A DNA stretch of 64,000 bases, from contig JAZGTN010000035.1 of NCBI GenBank assembly GCA_037783415.1, forward strand, positions 4,092,001 through 4,156,000, read 5' to 3'. Shown piece after piece: positions 1 through 13,539 of the stretch (position 1 is its first letter; each line of letters starts with the position of its first letter). Origin of the DNA: Leptasterias polaris. Taxonomy: Eukaryota; Echinodermata; Asteroidea; Forcipulatida; Asteriidae. Under the pieces are notes generated by a model, which made no database searches, was not told the origin of the DNA, and saw nothing but the letters and a program-made list of their open reading frames with translations. Made by a program: the position numbers and the translations under genes.

Positions 1-323
1 AGATTGAACATATAAATGTTCACATAACTTAGGCCTACATTGTATAAAGAAGGTCATGGTGGAAAACTTCCCTTGAAATAGTTTTCCTTCAAATGCCGTA
101 GTTTTTAGGGAATTGGTAAAACAATTAGTCTCTATCACTGGTGATAAAATCCGATGTTTGAAAACAGTGAAAACATATAATGGGGTTGTTCACTTTTTTC
201 TCATGACTCCGAAGACCGATTTAGCTTAAACTTTCACAGGTTTGTTATTTCATGTATATGTTGGGTCACATCAAGTGTGGATACTGGTCTTTGACAATTA
301 CCCATGTTGTTCATACGCTTTAA
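1..323 (+). mobile_element. TTAA-type miniature inverted-repeat element, left end cut by window edge
   Basis: This stretch matches the complete copy at 55274-55616 along most of its length, for example in the segment ending TGTGGATACTGGTCTTTG. It closes with a degraded terminal repeat and TTAA at about 320-323. The left terminal repeat is off the window. It has no coding capacity. A third copy in reverse orientation lies at 3735-4070. Confidence 0.7.
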
Positions 324-354
324 CTTAAAGAAACAAGGAGGTGGATACGAATAG

Positions 355-690
355 CATGGAGCGTAATTTTTCTGTCATATACGGAGCTCCATCTGAATAT
401 AACAAGGATCTCGCCATGTCGACTAACGTTTAAGAAGTCGACTCCATGATAATCCATCCTTGTCGACTGACTGAAACAACAATGTCGTTTCGAACTAATA
501 TTTTACCTTGCCTGTAGAAATTATTGAAACTAAGGTGGAAAGTCGTCTTTGCGAGAGAACTTATTACGAAAGGTCGACTTTTCTCTAAATTAAGTCGACT
601 TGGCAAGAGAACTTAGTGACTAGTCGACTTGTCTCTAAAACTAAGTCGACTTGTCTGGATAACTAATGGTTAGGAGCTCCATAATTATCT
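355..690. repeat. Cluster of GTCGAC motifs bounded by GGAGCTCC
   Basis: Seven exact GTCGAC hexamers lie at 418, 437, 462, 573, 594, 623 and 645, several inside a longer repeated phrase AAGTCGACTTGTCTCTAAA. The cluster is bracketed by GGAGCTCCAT at about 383 and GGAGCTCCAT at about 673. It looks like the subterminal repeats of a small DNA transposon, but no clean terminal inverted repeat was confirmed. No coding potential is visible. Confidence 0.5.
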
Positions 691-1619
691 TTTTTGTGTG
701 TGCTTGCTTTTTCTTTATCATAACATCGTAAGTGCTGCAGGCGTATTTTTAGTCGATGTGCTTTTTCCGGTGTACTATTCAAATTATTATAATGTTTACA
801 CTTTTCGTGAGCTGACTCTTTAATGGTTTTTCATATACGATATTTTGTATACAAATGATTGACCTGCCATCATTATGCAATGAAGTAGATTAGCTAAAGT
901 GATTAATGACCAATTAAATTAAACAAGGGTGGCCTATTTTTTCCCGTTCGTCATCAGTCACACAACAATGTGTGTTCGACTACGAAACTGCAAAAACCTA
1001 TATGTATTCTATACTCTGCAGCAAGAATTACAGAATTCAATAAATCATCTTTGCTATCTGAATTTCCCTTGCCACCTACAATTTCCAATCGGGTCCTCTT
1101 GTTCACCTCTACAAATAGGAAAAATTACTTCAACTGCAGGAAGACCTTTTAAATGCAAATTGATAAATCAATTTCTACAGTGTCGCAAATTGTAGAATCG
1201 CAACCCAATTTATGTGTTTGTCGTAGGTTATATTGCGACAATGCTCAGTTTGCCCTTCCATTTGAGACCTTGACTCAAATTTTCTAGGAGCACTGCTTTA
1301 AAATGTCCGGTTATCATATAACGGGCAAGGGGTGCAGCTCTGGAATATTGTCTAAATTTCAACATTAAATACTCTAACTTAATTTTACAATTAATTTTTT
1401 TTTTCGGGGGGGGGGGTTGAGATCTGCATGGGAGGTTGTCATTTATTGACCGTATGTGTGAGCAGACATGGAAATGTATATATATCTAGCATTGCATAAT
1501 GTTCATTCACTTCTGTATGTAAAGCAGAAAAATAAAAATGAATGAATAAAATAGAACCATAACATTCCCCCTCCTTACCTCGATTTCGTTACATTAGATA
1601 GAATGGAAGAAACCAATAT
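691..1619. other. No gene recognised
   Basis: AT-rich sequence with only short open frames lacking any recognisable family. A run of 11 G lies at 1406-1416. Confidence 0.5.
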
Positions 1620-2290
1620 GGAAGAGGCAGTCTCGACTGCAAACCGGACCATACTGACCCCAGAAATGGCCTGTTTAAAAACCGTTTAAAATCGACCTTT
1701 TTTTGCACTTTTGCATCATTTCTTAAAACGACTGGTTTACTTCTCATAATCCGGTTAATATACACCATTTTGAAGCTTACAAATATAGGGCTACATTTAT
1801 ATATAATCTTTTACGTCCCACGAGTTTTTTGAAAAACATTGTGACGATATCATACTATATTCATTGTATCAGTCACCAGTGACCGATTTTACAAAGGCTC
1901 GAGTTGAAAGGATAAAGCTTTCCTAAAGTAATGCATGTCAGCGTCTAAAATAACTTCCTCTTCATAAAAGTATTCATGGGTTACTGACTCTGAAATGGGC
2001 TGACTTCATTAGGGTCTGTGACTCAACAACCAGGCACTGATTCCTTTTTAAGATTTGCAAGTCATACTGACTCAAAATGGATCAGGTTAGCACATTCTAA
2101 AAACACCCGGGTCCGAGTCCCGTTTTTACGTCAGGCTGACACGGAAAGTGGTAAAAATGAGGAATTTTAGTTCAGATCTGCATCATTTTTACTCTTTTCT
2201 GGGTCATTTTGACACTGATTCAGGGTCACACTGACCCGGAAATGAGTCAGGCACCACGTGACCCGGATCAACTCTGACCTTGAAGATTTT
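1620..2290. repeat. Degenerate repeats of a TGACCC-GAAATG motif
   Basis: A loosely repeated phrase of the type TGACYCNGAAATGG recurs at about 1655, 1988, 2070, 2137 and 2230. The last copy contains a perfect inverted pair, GGGTCA-CAC-TGACCC, at 2223-2237. Similar sequence recurs at about 30590-30690. The function is unknown; it could be decayed satellite or transposon sequence. Confidence 0.4.
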
Positions 2291-3734
2291 ATAGTGTTAT
2301 GACCCACTGTAGCTCTCATTATAATGCATGACACAAACAAAACCAAGCGGCTATTTCTCAGCGTACGTATCATAATTTATAATAGCCATTACAAAAAGCC
2401 AAACCGTCGGACGGAAAGCGACAGTCAATCTAAATCGGCTAATTCTAGTCATGTACACGGTGACGTTTTGTGGGAAGCATCTCTCTTCTTGCAGGTGTGA
2501 AGCCATGAACGATCAAAAATCAGCGTGCCATTAACGGCTTAAGTGTCTCCCGCGTAAACGTGACTCAAATCTGCGCAGCATAAAACCATGGGCACTGCGC
2601 AACACCTATACACGTATACCACCATCCCTATACCTGGTAGTATATGAGATGGGACAATTCCTCTCTCAGTGATTTGTCACTTATCACCAAGGTCTATATT
2701 TAGCTGGACAGTGTACATTATTATATCGAGGGGTGCTGAAGTCATATTCCCTATCGAATACAAACACGTGATTTGTAGGGAGGGTTAAATTTCTCATGAC
2801 GATTATAGGACACCCAATCATTCGCAGTCAGTCAATCCACCATGTGCCCCTCTGAGTCCATCGTCCATTCAAGTTCACCAAATAAGGCGGCTCCTCATCA
2901 AGTCGAGTGACAATACTTAGGCAGAACTTTATCAACCAATCAGACGGGAGTTTCCACCTACGTAAAACCCCTCGTGCCATTCTGATAACGCGCAGTCTTG
3001 GTACACGAGAGAGCGCATGCTCATAGATTAATATTTTCATAACAGCAACGGTTTATATAGAGAAGTGAGTTTCGAGAATCGCGACAGTTCCATCTCAGCA
3101 TCAACTTGGAGCAGACGATAGGAATTGTACATCACTTTTGCTGCGTTTCTTTTCCCGCCATTATTCATCCCAGACTGAAACATTGGACTACTTGTTGTAA
3201 AGCAAACAACAGACGGAGGGACCTACTTTCGTGGAACGTCGATTTATCATTCTGATAAATCATTAAACCGGAGGTAAGTCTCTTTCTTATCACACTTATA
3301 AAGGTGTTTAAGGGGGTAAAACTCCTTATTTGATCGTCATGCTTCAGATAGATCATTTTCGCCTTGTGATATATGGAGTCGTTAATTTTTTATCTGACTG
3401 AACAGGTTCATAATCCTTTCTGTTTGGTATCATGTTCATTAATAAGTGAGTTTTGTGCCTGCAAGACGCATTTGTGTCTTGCCGTGGACGGAATGCACTT
3501 TATACAAGAATGGTTTATTATTGCTATCAGATCTTTTTTCAAATTGAATGGCTATAACTTAGAATGGTTACTGTGTTATTATTCAATGTGAAAAAATTAT
3601 AAATGGCAACGTTGATCCTATAGGCCTATACAAACTTCCTTGCTACCTTTTACGGACGTAACAACTCCAAGTTACATGCGTAAAATAATCGTTTGTATTA
3701 CACGACAACAAGTCTAATACTAGTTAGCTCTCTT
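2291..3734. other. No gene recognised
   Basis: Unclassified sequence. A TATATAG box-like string at about 3054 has no recognisable coding exon downstream on either strand. Confidence 0.45.
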
Positions 3735-4070
3735 ATTGTACAACATTGGTAATTGTCAAAGACCATCCACACTTGATGTGACCCAACAATGAAATAACAA
3801 ACCTCTGAAAGTTTCAGCTAAATCAATTTTCGGAGTCATTGGAAAACAGTGAAAAACCCCATTATATATTTTCAATGTTTTCAAACATCGGATTTTATCA
3901 CTAGTGATACAGACTAATTGTTTTACTCATTTCCTAAAAACTGTAGCATTTCAAGCAAAACTATTTCGAGGGAAGTTTTCCACCATGACCATCTTTATAC
4001 AATGTAAGTTATGTGCAAATCTGTGAACAATTATATTTTCAATCTTGCCATCGTTGTACGCACCCTTTAA
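3735..4070 (-). mobile_element. TTAA-type miniature element, reverse orientation
   Basis: This is a reverse-complement copy of the family at 1-323 and 55274-55616. It starts with GTACAACATTGGTAATTGTC and ends with CGTTGTACGCACCCTTTAA. The terminal inverted repeats are diverged by several bases, so this is an older copy. It has no coding capacity. Confidence 0.7.
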
Positions 4071-4149
4071 TGAGTCATTGACATCTCACTCGCAGTTGAT
4101 TTCGGTTTTCAATCAGAATGGATGGGTGGCATCAAAATTCGGTGCAAAG

Positions 4150-4319
4150 TCAATACACCGATCCATTATGCCACGCCCATTTCTCTTTGACCAATCACAA
4201 CCGCGAAATCTGATCACCATTTGAGCCGTTTGGTGATCTTTGCACTAATGGTGATCGGGTTTCGCGGCTGTGATTGGTCAACTCGTAAGGAGGCGGGGCT
4301 TAATGGATCGGTCTATTGA
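4150..4319. mobile_element. Foldback element about 170 bp
   Basis: The two ends are inverted copies: TCAATACACCGATCCATTA at the left and TAATGGATCGGTCTATTGA at the right. The similarity continues inward through GACCAATCACA versus TGTGATTGGTC and AATCTGATCACCATT versus AATGGTGATCGGGTT. Nearly the whole element can fold into one hairpin. Nothing is coded. Confidence 0.7.
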
Positions 4320-7300
4320 ACTTCCTGAGAGCACCAAAACTTCTGAATTCTCTTTGCTATTTTGTCTTCAATAAAAGTCAGAATTCTGAATCCTTGGATT
4401 ATTTTACCAATGTCGTACACACGCTTTAAAGAGTCAGAGTGGTTTATGGAACACTGATGTGTTAAATAAAATAGAAGCCAGGTAAAGGGTGTCTGCACGC
4501 TCCAAGAACAAGTGAGATTGAAGAACAAGACAAAGGTTAAAGAAAATTAGAGGGAAACGAACTTCATCAAAAAGTATAGGGAGTTAACCAATAATACAAA
4601 CACCTATTTCAAAAAGTGAAGTTGAGGATTATTTTACAAGAGCCGTAGGCCAACATATTGAAAGAGTGAATTTATTCAAAACCGTCGGTCGATCAAGAAG
4701 CATGACTTTCCTAAAACAAGACGGGTAAACTTAAAGGGTGATGTAAAGCTTCCAGTGCAAACATTTGTTTTCTAGGTTTGTTTTCTAATTTCTTTGCGAG
4801 ACATGGGCAGATCGTTTGGATTTGAACACAATGTCCTCAAAGACAGCATGTCAGAGGGAAATAATTTTTCAGAATTTGTCACACTACAAAAATGTACATT
4901 TTTGTTTCATTTTATACAACTTTTGACCAAATTTAGATTTATAAGAACCAACATCACTCTAATCCCACCCAAACCCAAATCGTATCTCTCTATGTTTGCA
5001 ACGAACTACCGGGGGGAGGAGGGCGGGGCACAACAATTTTTACAATAACTCGTCAGAAGCATGCAAACCATAATTTAGTCTGTGAATGGTTTGGGCTGTG
5101 CTGAGTTCATCAAACAAAGTTAAGCTTTTTAGCTTGACAGGTCTGTATAATTTGGCACAGGCGTTTGTTTCAACCGTGCACTGCAATCATGGTACAACAC
5201 GTGGAAGACATTTGCGTCCCATAAACGAGGAAGTCGGTTTGTGCCAGGAGGGCTTTCAGTGGTTCCCAGCGATGGACAGCTTTGAGCTTTTGAGTATTTT
5301 GTAAAACACCAAAACGTGAGCTCTATTATCAGATTTGTGTATGACAGTTAAAAATGGTTGAGTTTATAAATTGATCGCAGAAGTCACGTGTTTTGGGCTT
5401 GATTTACCTAGATGAACTGAGGTGCACAGACGACACGGGGAAATTGATCTTGTCAATTTAAAACCGGAGCCAACTTTTTCACGGAAATCGCTAAGGGGAA
5501 AATATTAAGTACAGGTCTCATAAATTTACCTTAGGCTCAGCGTGTGTCAGCTTGAATTTATTTAGTTCATATCTTCGCAATTATTCTTAAGGGTACAGAC
5601 CCCTCTGTTTTGTTCGTGATGGTAACAAGTAATAAAAGCATCCGATTGTAGCGCGGAAAGTATACAGTAAAACAAAACATTTGCCTTTCCTTTTTTTGTT
5701 TAAACAATATCCTTGATGCATGAATTGCTGTATTGAGTTTGATTTTGAAGGTCGCATCGCCAATTTAAGCAAATAAAACTGCGTTCAATCTAACCATGTT
5801 TTCATGGTCGCCAGTTCCGTACAATGAATTTTCAAAACAGTAATTAGATCCGGTGGGATCTAATAAAGTATGCACATTTGCATGAGAAAGGGTACAAAGA
5901 GAAGCTCTGACGTCATTCACAAAAATAGTTTGTTCATGCTCTATATTAGACAATAAGTCTGTACACATTTTGTGCCAAAATTTAAGATAAAGTGAAAATT
6001 AATTGTTAACCTGCATGTACTATTGACTTTTTTCCCTCAATGCCAAACGAACAACAATGACACATTTTCCTTAACTTCCGTAAAAAACTAAAATGACTTA
6101 AGCTACATTTTTACAAAATGTGCGAATTTTGTTCGTAAAGAAAGAGCAACATTTATATCTTGACTGAAATCAGACTTCATAAGAACGAATAATGTCCTAT
6201 TTTCGACGACTAATGTGGCCCCAATTACATGGAGCTGCTTAAACGGAAATTGTATCTTTAAAAGAATCTGTTAAGTAACAATTAGCAGGATAGGTACGGG
6301 TGTAGTCAAACTACAACCAAAAAACAAAATCTCCTCAACTTCTGAAACACACATCTCAACTTCTAACTGGAGAATTTCCACTGTAGTGGAAATTTCAACT
6401 TCCCGAGCTTTTATAGAGAACGAAGAATATCCAATGGCGTAACCATATATTTTCATAGGGGGAGGGGATGCAAGCGGGGGAAGAGACATAACTTATGGGA
6501 TGGGCTTTTTAATGTAACGAACTATTCCTAAATTTTTGCATTTTGTTCGATCTCATTTGGAGGGAGCAAGGGTTCTGAGCGGGTGCACCCGCCCCCTCTG
6601 GATATACCATGCCCGTTGTGGCAGAGGGTGTCCCCCAAATGTTCCCATACTATAATAATTATAAAACACTCCTTTCCTCTACAGAAGTACCCCTGTATAG
6701 AAGTACCCCCACGCACGTACTCACCCCCAGCCCTAGCGCGCACACACAACCTTACGGGTCTGGTTTACCGGGTCCTGCTATATATGAACAAAGAATTCCC
6801 TTGTGGGTTCCATTGTTCCATTGTGTAAAAGACCCCACGAGGGCACTCTCGTAAGTTCACACCTAAGTTTAAACACATGCAGTTTGGAACCTCCTATTGT
6901 CCCTCTTTTTTGTACAACTAACTTCTTGGCAACAACTCCTATTGGTTTTGTACAAAATTTCCAACTGGGGACCCTCAGCCAACCAGGAACTGTAATTGTC
7001 CTCTTTTGTTATAGGTCCCCGGTTTGAATGTGTATACCTACTCACCAACTGCTACTCACACAAGTTCTCTAAAGCACTCCAGAGATTCCCAGAACATAAT
7101 GAAGACACAGTTAAGGAGGGGTACAAAATCGAGCACCAAGCACCCTCTGGTTACGCCCTTGAAACAATCCAAAAACTTTTGAGAATCAACTCCAGATGCC
7201 TACATCTTGGGGAGACAGTCTGCGTGTTTTATAAGTACGGATGGCGTTCGTCCCTAGATGCCTGATATCAAATAGGATAATTGCATATAAATGGCCTTTA

Positions 7301-10300
7301 TGTGTTGTTAGACGCGACAGGTGCTGGTGTCATATCCCAAAAATCTATTGCAAATTGACACCTGTTAATGATGTCGATTCCCTCTTTCGATTTGTGAATC
7401 TCAATTCCATTGCTAGAGAAATGGGGACCATTTGAGAAACCAGATCATGAGCTATCCACTGAGGTAGATATCAGATCAGCAAGCACTCCCTCAAATTTAA
7501 GACTTGTTAAAAAAAGTAGCAATACAAAAATCAATATAAGATTTGCCATTTAAAGTGTACGTCGCTTTGGGAATAATCTTAAGTTGTTTTCATCCCAATC
7601 AAGCTGTGTTTATCTCCCAGTGGAATTAGTACTCGGGTTTCTTCAATATTCTCGTCTTCCGTACCGTTCTTTTCCAATTTTACCCTTTTCCCCTTCCAAG
7701 TTCCAGGCTGCCTTCATGAATTCATTTTGTTCGCCTGTCAGCTTTCAAAAGCTCATGCTCTGCCCATTCCTGTTTTGTGAGCACGCGTCTATGGCTAACG
7801 CCAAACACAATCAGCGTTTTGTCATCGTTCGGTATACACATTTTCAAGACACGGTATCCAGTTTTGTTTTACCTTGGAAACAAAACAAAAAACTCATCAA
7901 AATTGTTTAGTGATGCGTATGCTGATATCCAGCCAGATCCAGAAAAATAAATAAAAAATTAATTGGTCCGCTGTGTATAGTTTCGCTACGGAATCCGTGT
8001 AGGGACTACACGACAAGTATATTCTGTTGCGAAGTTATATAAGTCGATCTTTTTGTGTGTGTGTTTTTTCCCCCCCTGCAATATATGAGTGTGACTCTGC
8101 ATTATGAACCTATTGTGTTATATTCAACGAAAGAAAAAATGCAATACTTAGGAAGAGGTTTGTCAACTCAAACACCTGTTTTCTAATCAAACATACACCT
8201 GTCCCTATTATCTGATGTAACCTCCCCTTAAGCACACGCGTATTGTGGCTATAACTATAATTATTAATTATAACATCCGATGAAAGACCTTTTTTTCTTA
8301 ATGAAGTTTGGCGTCACCTTCAATTTGCCGAGGGTAATATTATTATAGACTATATATAACTCATCATACACTTCAATCTAGTTAGGATCCAAAGACAACG
8401 TCTAATTAGGCACGTGTTATTGGGTAAACTGGTGGCCTCGGACACTTTTCCTTATTTCTCTGTACATATTCACTATATTAGTTATACCCCTGGAGCGCAG
8501 TCTTTTCTGCTTGGTGATGTTATGCCAACGTGATGACAAGTGCGCATTATGCATTTACCGAGACACCTTGGGGGTGATGTGTGCCTCAAGGTGACTGCAG
8601 CTGATCTTGGCTCTGATCAAGTGCAGGTACACCGCCGACGACCCGAGACCAATTTGAAGATCCAACTCAAGTGAACCATACTACAGTGAAGAGAAACTCA
8701 TAAGTTCGATTATATGCACGCTTTGGGGATGAACAATAGAAACCAGACGTGCAGGCCTTTATCGTGGGGCTGCCATCTTGTTTCACTCTCATTCAAACCA
8801 ATGTATCCCGGAACGAGGCTGGGAAGGTGACATTTAGTCGGAGCCCAATAAGAAGTGATAAGAATTTGTATTCAAAGTTTTCTTTGCCAAATTGGGAACA
8901 TGACGATGAACATGATAACTATATACAAATATAAAGACAGAAGAAACCAAGTTCATAAAAATATTATACCAAACGCTCTGATCACCATGAAAATAAGGAT
9001 GATGGTGTACCAAAGAATACCACAGAAAAGAAAACTCAACATGCCTTGTATTCCAATATTATTTCACTCTTATCAAATACGAACACGCGGAAAAAAACAA
9101 TTGGAGGCCGTGTTTAATCATCAGTATATCCCATTATTGTTTCTACGGTAGGTAGAAACGTATAGCTATGCGGCAGACGTAAACTGAAATTCAATTGACC
9201 AACCACAGCGTGCGACGTATCACACCAATCATGGAAACTGCCATTTCAGCTACTAATATAAGACCTCGATGCTTCAACCTTCGGGTTTTATGCAAGACTA
9301 ACGAGATGTAATTATTTGACAGAGCACCGGTGTGTTCTTTTAAAAATATTACAAGACCACCCGCGTGTCCTCAAACTGCCCGTTGTGTTGATTTGAATTT
9401 TCACAAGGAAGTGGTTGCTTAAATTGTCAAAGACTTTCTCTCGAAGAAGAGAAAAGCATTGATCAATAATTCTCTGTATACTAGTTCTTTTTCTGAGCAA
9501 ACACAACTCAAGAAATGTTGCAAAAATGGCTAACGGAAAATTCATAAGCCGTTTAGAGATATAGTGGACACAATACCAAGACACCAGTGGATTTGGGTAA
9601 TTTTATATGTATACACCAAAACCAAACATCAGTGCACTATACTCCTATAGTGCCCACCATCTTTAAAAAGCTTAATGAGATTTTACCATGATACTGTCCG
9701 TGTGTTCAAACAACAAGTTTATGTCATTGAGGGAAGATGTATTTTCGTCGATCTCGAAGACAGACGACATTAGTATTCCGAGTCATTCAATCTCAATTAC
9801 TTAAGACGGAGATATCATTTTGCTACAAGGAATGAGTATAGTTGTATTTGGCACCACATCAATTTAGTCTATTTATCTATCAATTTGATGATGATTTTTT
9901 TTTTCCCATTCTGACAGCGTCGCAGTGCCTGTTGCTACCACGGGAAGCAATAAAGTATCATTAACATCATCATTTTGTAATAAACCACAGTTTACGCTTG
10001 CAGACACTCTTTTATATTTGGGGTTTTTTATTTTATTTTATTTGTACGTGAAAGCGTTTCGTGGCATCCCGTTGTACCACTTGAAATGAATAAATGATTA
10101 TCAATTTCAACTTTATTTGCAAATTTATAATGGTCTATTATATAAATTTTGAAAGGGTCATTGTTCCGTCCAGCTCTTTAAAGTAGTACTATATAATTGT
10201 ATATTTTTACTGACTTGGATCGTTAAAGGGTAAGGTAATCGAAAGCCGCAACACGTCACGTTTTTTTACCCATAAAAAAAAAGTAAAGGGGAATAAAAAA

Positions 10301-10413
10301 CGTAACAAGTAAACTTCTTAATTATTATACCATTATACTTTGTTTCGTGTATTGACCTTTTGCACAACGCGGAATGCACCTCCGCACAAGATGCGCGTCT
10401 ACCATTTCCATGT
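4320..10413. other. Gene-poor stretch, no gene recognised
   Basis: No open frame here resembles a known protein and none shows conserved exon structure. A fragment at 6222-6245 (CCCCAATTACATGGAGCTGC) resembles the left end of the repeat at 39821-40012. Position 4410-4430 resembles the end of the TTAA-type element. The remainder is unclassified AT-rich sequence. Confidence 0.45.
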
Positions 10414-10625
10414 TTTTGGGAGTCAATAGATGGATTGCAATAGACGTAATTGGCCGCCATCTTTGATGAATTGTGCACGCGTGAGGAGCTATCATTGGCT
10501 GAGAGTCGTGCGTAGCGCGTACACGCGTGCACTTTTCCATTGTTTTACATCAAAGATGGCGGTCAATGACGCGTGTTGCAATCCATTTATTCTTGTCATT
10601 CTTGTGTTCATGTTGACTCCCAAAA
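10414..10625. mobile_element. Inverted-repeat element about 210 bp
   Basis: Nested inverted arms bound this element. The outer pair is TTTTGGGAGTCAA (10414-10426) and TTGACTCCCAAAA (10613-10625). The inner pair is ATGGATTGCAA (10430-10440) and TTGCAATCCAT (10576-10586). A further pair, GCCATCTTTGATG and CATCAAAGATGGC, lies inside. The interior is rich in CpG and GCGCGT. A 139-codon open frame crossing it has no recognisable domain and is treated as chance. Confidence 0.65.
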
Positions 10626-13539
10626 TGGCGAACAGGACAGGCGCGTACACGTGCGCTGTGCGTTATGCAATGGGTCTCGGTCTTTCCCCTGATGCGTGTT
10701 GGAGGGTTCTGGCGGGGTGGGGCTCAGAAAAGTCTGCACATTATTGCACAATACGTTTGTGGGGTCCTTTCTCTATGGTGCTAATGAGTGGTTTTGTAGG
10801 CTCACTGTGCTGTCACACATTCCATCCAAATGCAAGTCAAAAACTTTAATAATGGTAACCTCAATTGAACACAATTAACAATGTACACAAAGGGAATTCA
10901 CAAATCTCATTTCCGTGCACAACGAAAGGTGTTGTCGGATAGTTCCAAGAAGAAGCCGAAGCAGGTGCGGTTCCCAAAGAGGGGGCGCCGTCACGTCGCA
11001 TACTCAATTCACAAGGGGGTATCCCACTATATAGATAACATGGTATGCTTGTACTGTACATACCAAGTATCGGTATTGATGAAACTAGAACCAACACTTA
11101 AAGGGGGGCTCCAAGGTCAAGTTGAATTTTGTGATGCACTCATTTTCCAATAATATAGATAGAGTGGAGACAACCTTACCCGTCTCTAACCTCACATTAA
11201 AAATGGTATACTCTTTCCTAATAGCGAAATTTGAAACATGACGTGATTGTACATCAAAACAATTGGGTCTGTACATTCAAAAGAGGAATTTTCTTATGCC
11301 TGTGAAAAGGTCAAACTCAATGCCTTTTTGATTGAATATAATCAGAATTCAAGAATGAACTAAAATCGTACATATATTTGAAAGGTTCGGGAGGTTGGGG
11401 ACTTGTAATTTTGCTTTCATCATCATAAGTACTCTATCTAAAGGGAAATGAGTGGATTACAAAACGGACTTTTAACTAAGAGCCCTTCTTTAAAGTTCTA
11501 TAGGTTAATGAAAAGTTCATTTTGAAGTTATTGGAAGCAATTTCAAGCAAACATTACTGCTCCTTCCTGACTGACAGGCAAGAAAGGGCTTACGATGTGA
11601 ATTAACTATCAATCCAGGATTGAAAATTATATTTATGGTCAAAAGTGGAATCATTTAATCATAGCCGACCCATAATGTTCACTTTGTTTGCAGAACAGGG
11701 GGACCGGTTTTTCTATTTCATCACGAAAAGTAAAGAGGTCTTTTTCATATTCATAAACTGGACATTAGATCTCTGGACAAAGATAAAATGCATGGATTAT
11801 TTGACGACCGATTTTGTCTACCGTCGTGTGTCAGCAGGAAGGCGTTACGAACTTGAGTGTCACAAAAAGGGTCAATCAAATACTGTTTTTTCTATCATTA
11901 TTTGTTAAGTCATTGCAGGAATAAGTTAAATACAGCATGGAATGGAAAAAACATGTCTTTAATTCTAGCAATTGCATACAATAGTCACGCCCTATTGTTT
12001 TTGCGAAAGGGCCATTTTATCGCTTGTGACCTTTTTGCTCGGGGCAACTGTGTGCCCGGAAAAGGATCGCCCAGCCTTCCGACCTTCTTCAATCGACGAA
12101 ACGCATTCCCTTCTTTCATAAACAAAATGAAAGAAAAAATTAAAAAGTTTGACTTTAGTTCTACTGAACATAACTTAACTCTCTGAACCAACGGTGACAG
12201 TTTTTTCATGTCCTGGGAATATATTTTTAGGGTTACCTTCGATTGCAATTAGCCATACATCCCAGACAATTTGATTCGCTAAACCCGTTGCGAGAACCAG
12301 CATATCGTGTTGAGTGATTGTAAAGGCACTGAACGCACGCGTCAGCCAATTGGGCCAAGCAGTGTACCCTGCGGGACACCAAGTCAAAATCACGGTTTTG
12401 TTAGAGCCCGATATGCTTTTGAGGACTATATTGACAAGGGTCTGATGTTACCGTCAACTACGTGTGGGATTACGAGACAGTTCAAACAGTAAAGGGAAGC
12501 TTAGCACGTTTTCCAATCGAAAAGTGTTTTTCGTTTTCCCTTTTCTATAGAGTATAAAGGAACATTAGAGGATGTGATTGAGAGTTCAACATTGCATGTA
12601 TGAGGAAAATTAACATTAAAACGTTATTTGAGTATCACTGTAGTTGCCATACCATGGGATATATTTATTGTAGTCATGTTTTCCTTAAAAGGGCTTGCTG
12701 TGGGACTCCTTGAGAACGAGCCCCCAACTTTTGAAGACTCCCATTAAGCCGTCTCAAAACACTATAAAACATTTTCATGGCGAAGGTCCCTGCCGTCGTC
12801 TTCGATCTCATCACGCTCCAAGTGAACCCATTTCATGAAAATCCATAAATACAAGATGCCCTTCAGCATGGCTGGTAGCTCCTTGCCAGCCTCAACACAC
12901 CTCCGAACGCGGTGAAGGCAGACAGTATTTTTTTCTCTTAACACCAGACTTACACTTCTAGCCTGTCGTATATTAATGAGCTCCGCGCAATTGGGATTGG
13001 CGTCAATATAGTCAACCAGAGAAAATATTCTTTGGCTTCAACATACGTCCTCTTCAGTCTTCTTGACCTGAACTAGCCAGGGGGAAATCCATCGATGATT
13101 AAGCCTCCCTTTTATCGATTCGTCCAGGCCTTTCTTTTCTTTATTATCTGTATTATTTGGTTAAGGCCCCCTACGGCCAATCGAAAGGGAACGGTTTCTG
13201 ATAGTTTGAAAATACGGACAGGCATGTGCTTGAGACCATGTTGAGAGTAAGGCTGGAAATGGATCTATCAAGAGCCCTGGTTGTGACCTTTGACAATTCA
13301 CGCATGCGTCCGAATGTTTTGCTTTCAAGTGAAACTGATTGTTAATATCAAAAACATCATAGATTCGAAAGTAATAATCAACATTAACGATGTATTACCA
13401 GCGTAAGCCTTGATCAAGGCGCGCAGAAACTAATGTACATACATAACAAACATGACAAGTGGAGAGCGTGTACAACACCAATGGGAGCTGTTGCGAAAAA
13501 GGGTAATACTAATAGGGGGTACCCGACTGCAGGGGTTTA
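10626..13539. other. No gene recognised
   Basis: Unclassified sequence with only short open frames. Part of 11090-11160 resembles 44400-44470 inside a Wntless intron, so it probably contains a dispersed repeat. Confidence 0.45.

Noticed and set aside
10430..10849. 139-codon open frame
   Set aside because: It starts inside an inverted-repeat element and has no family resemblance.
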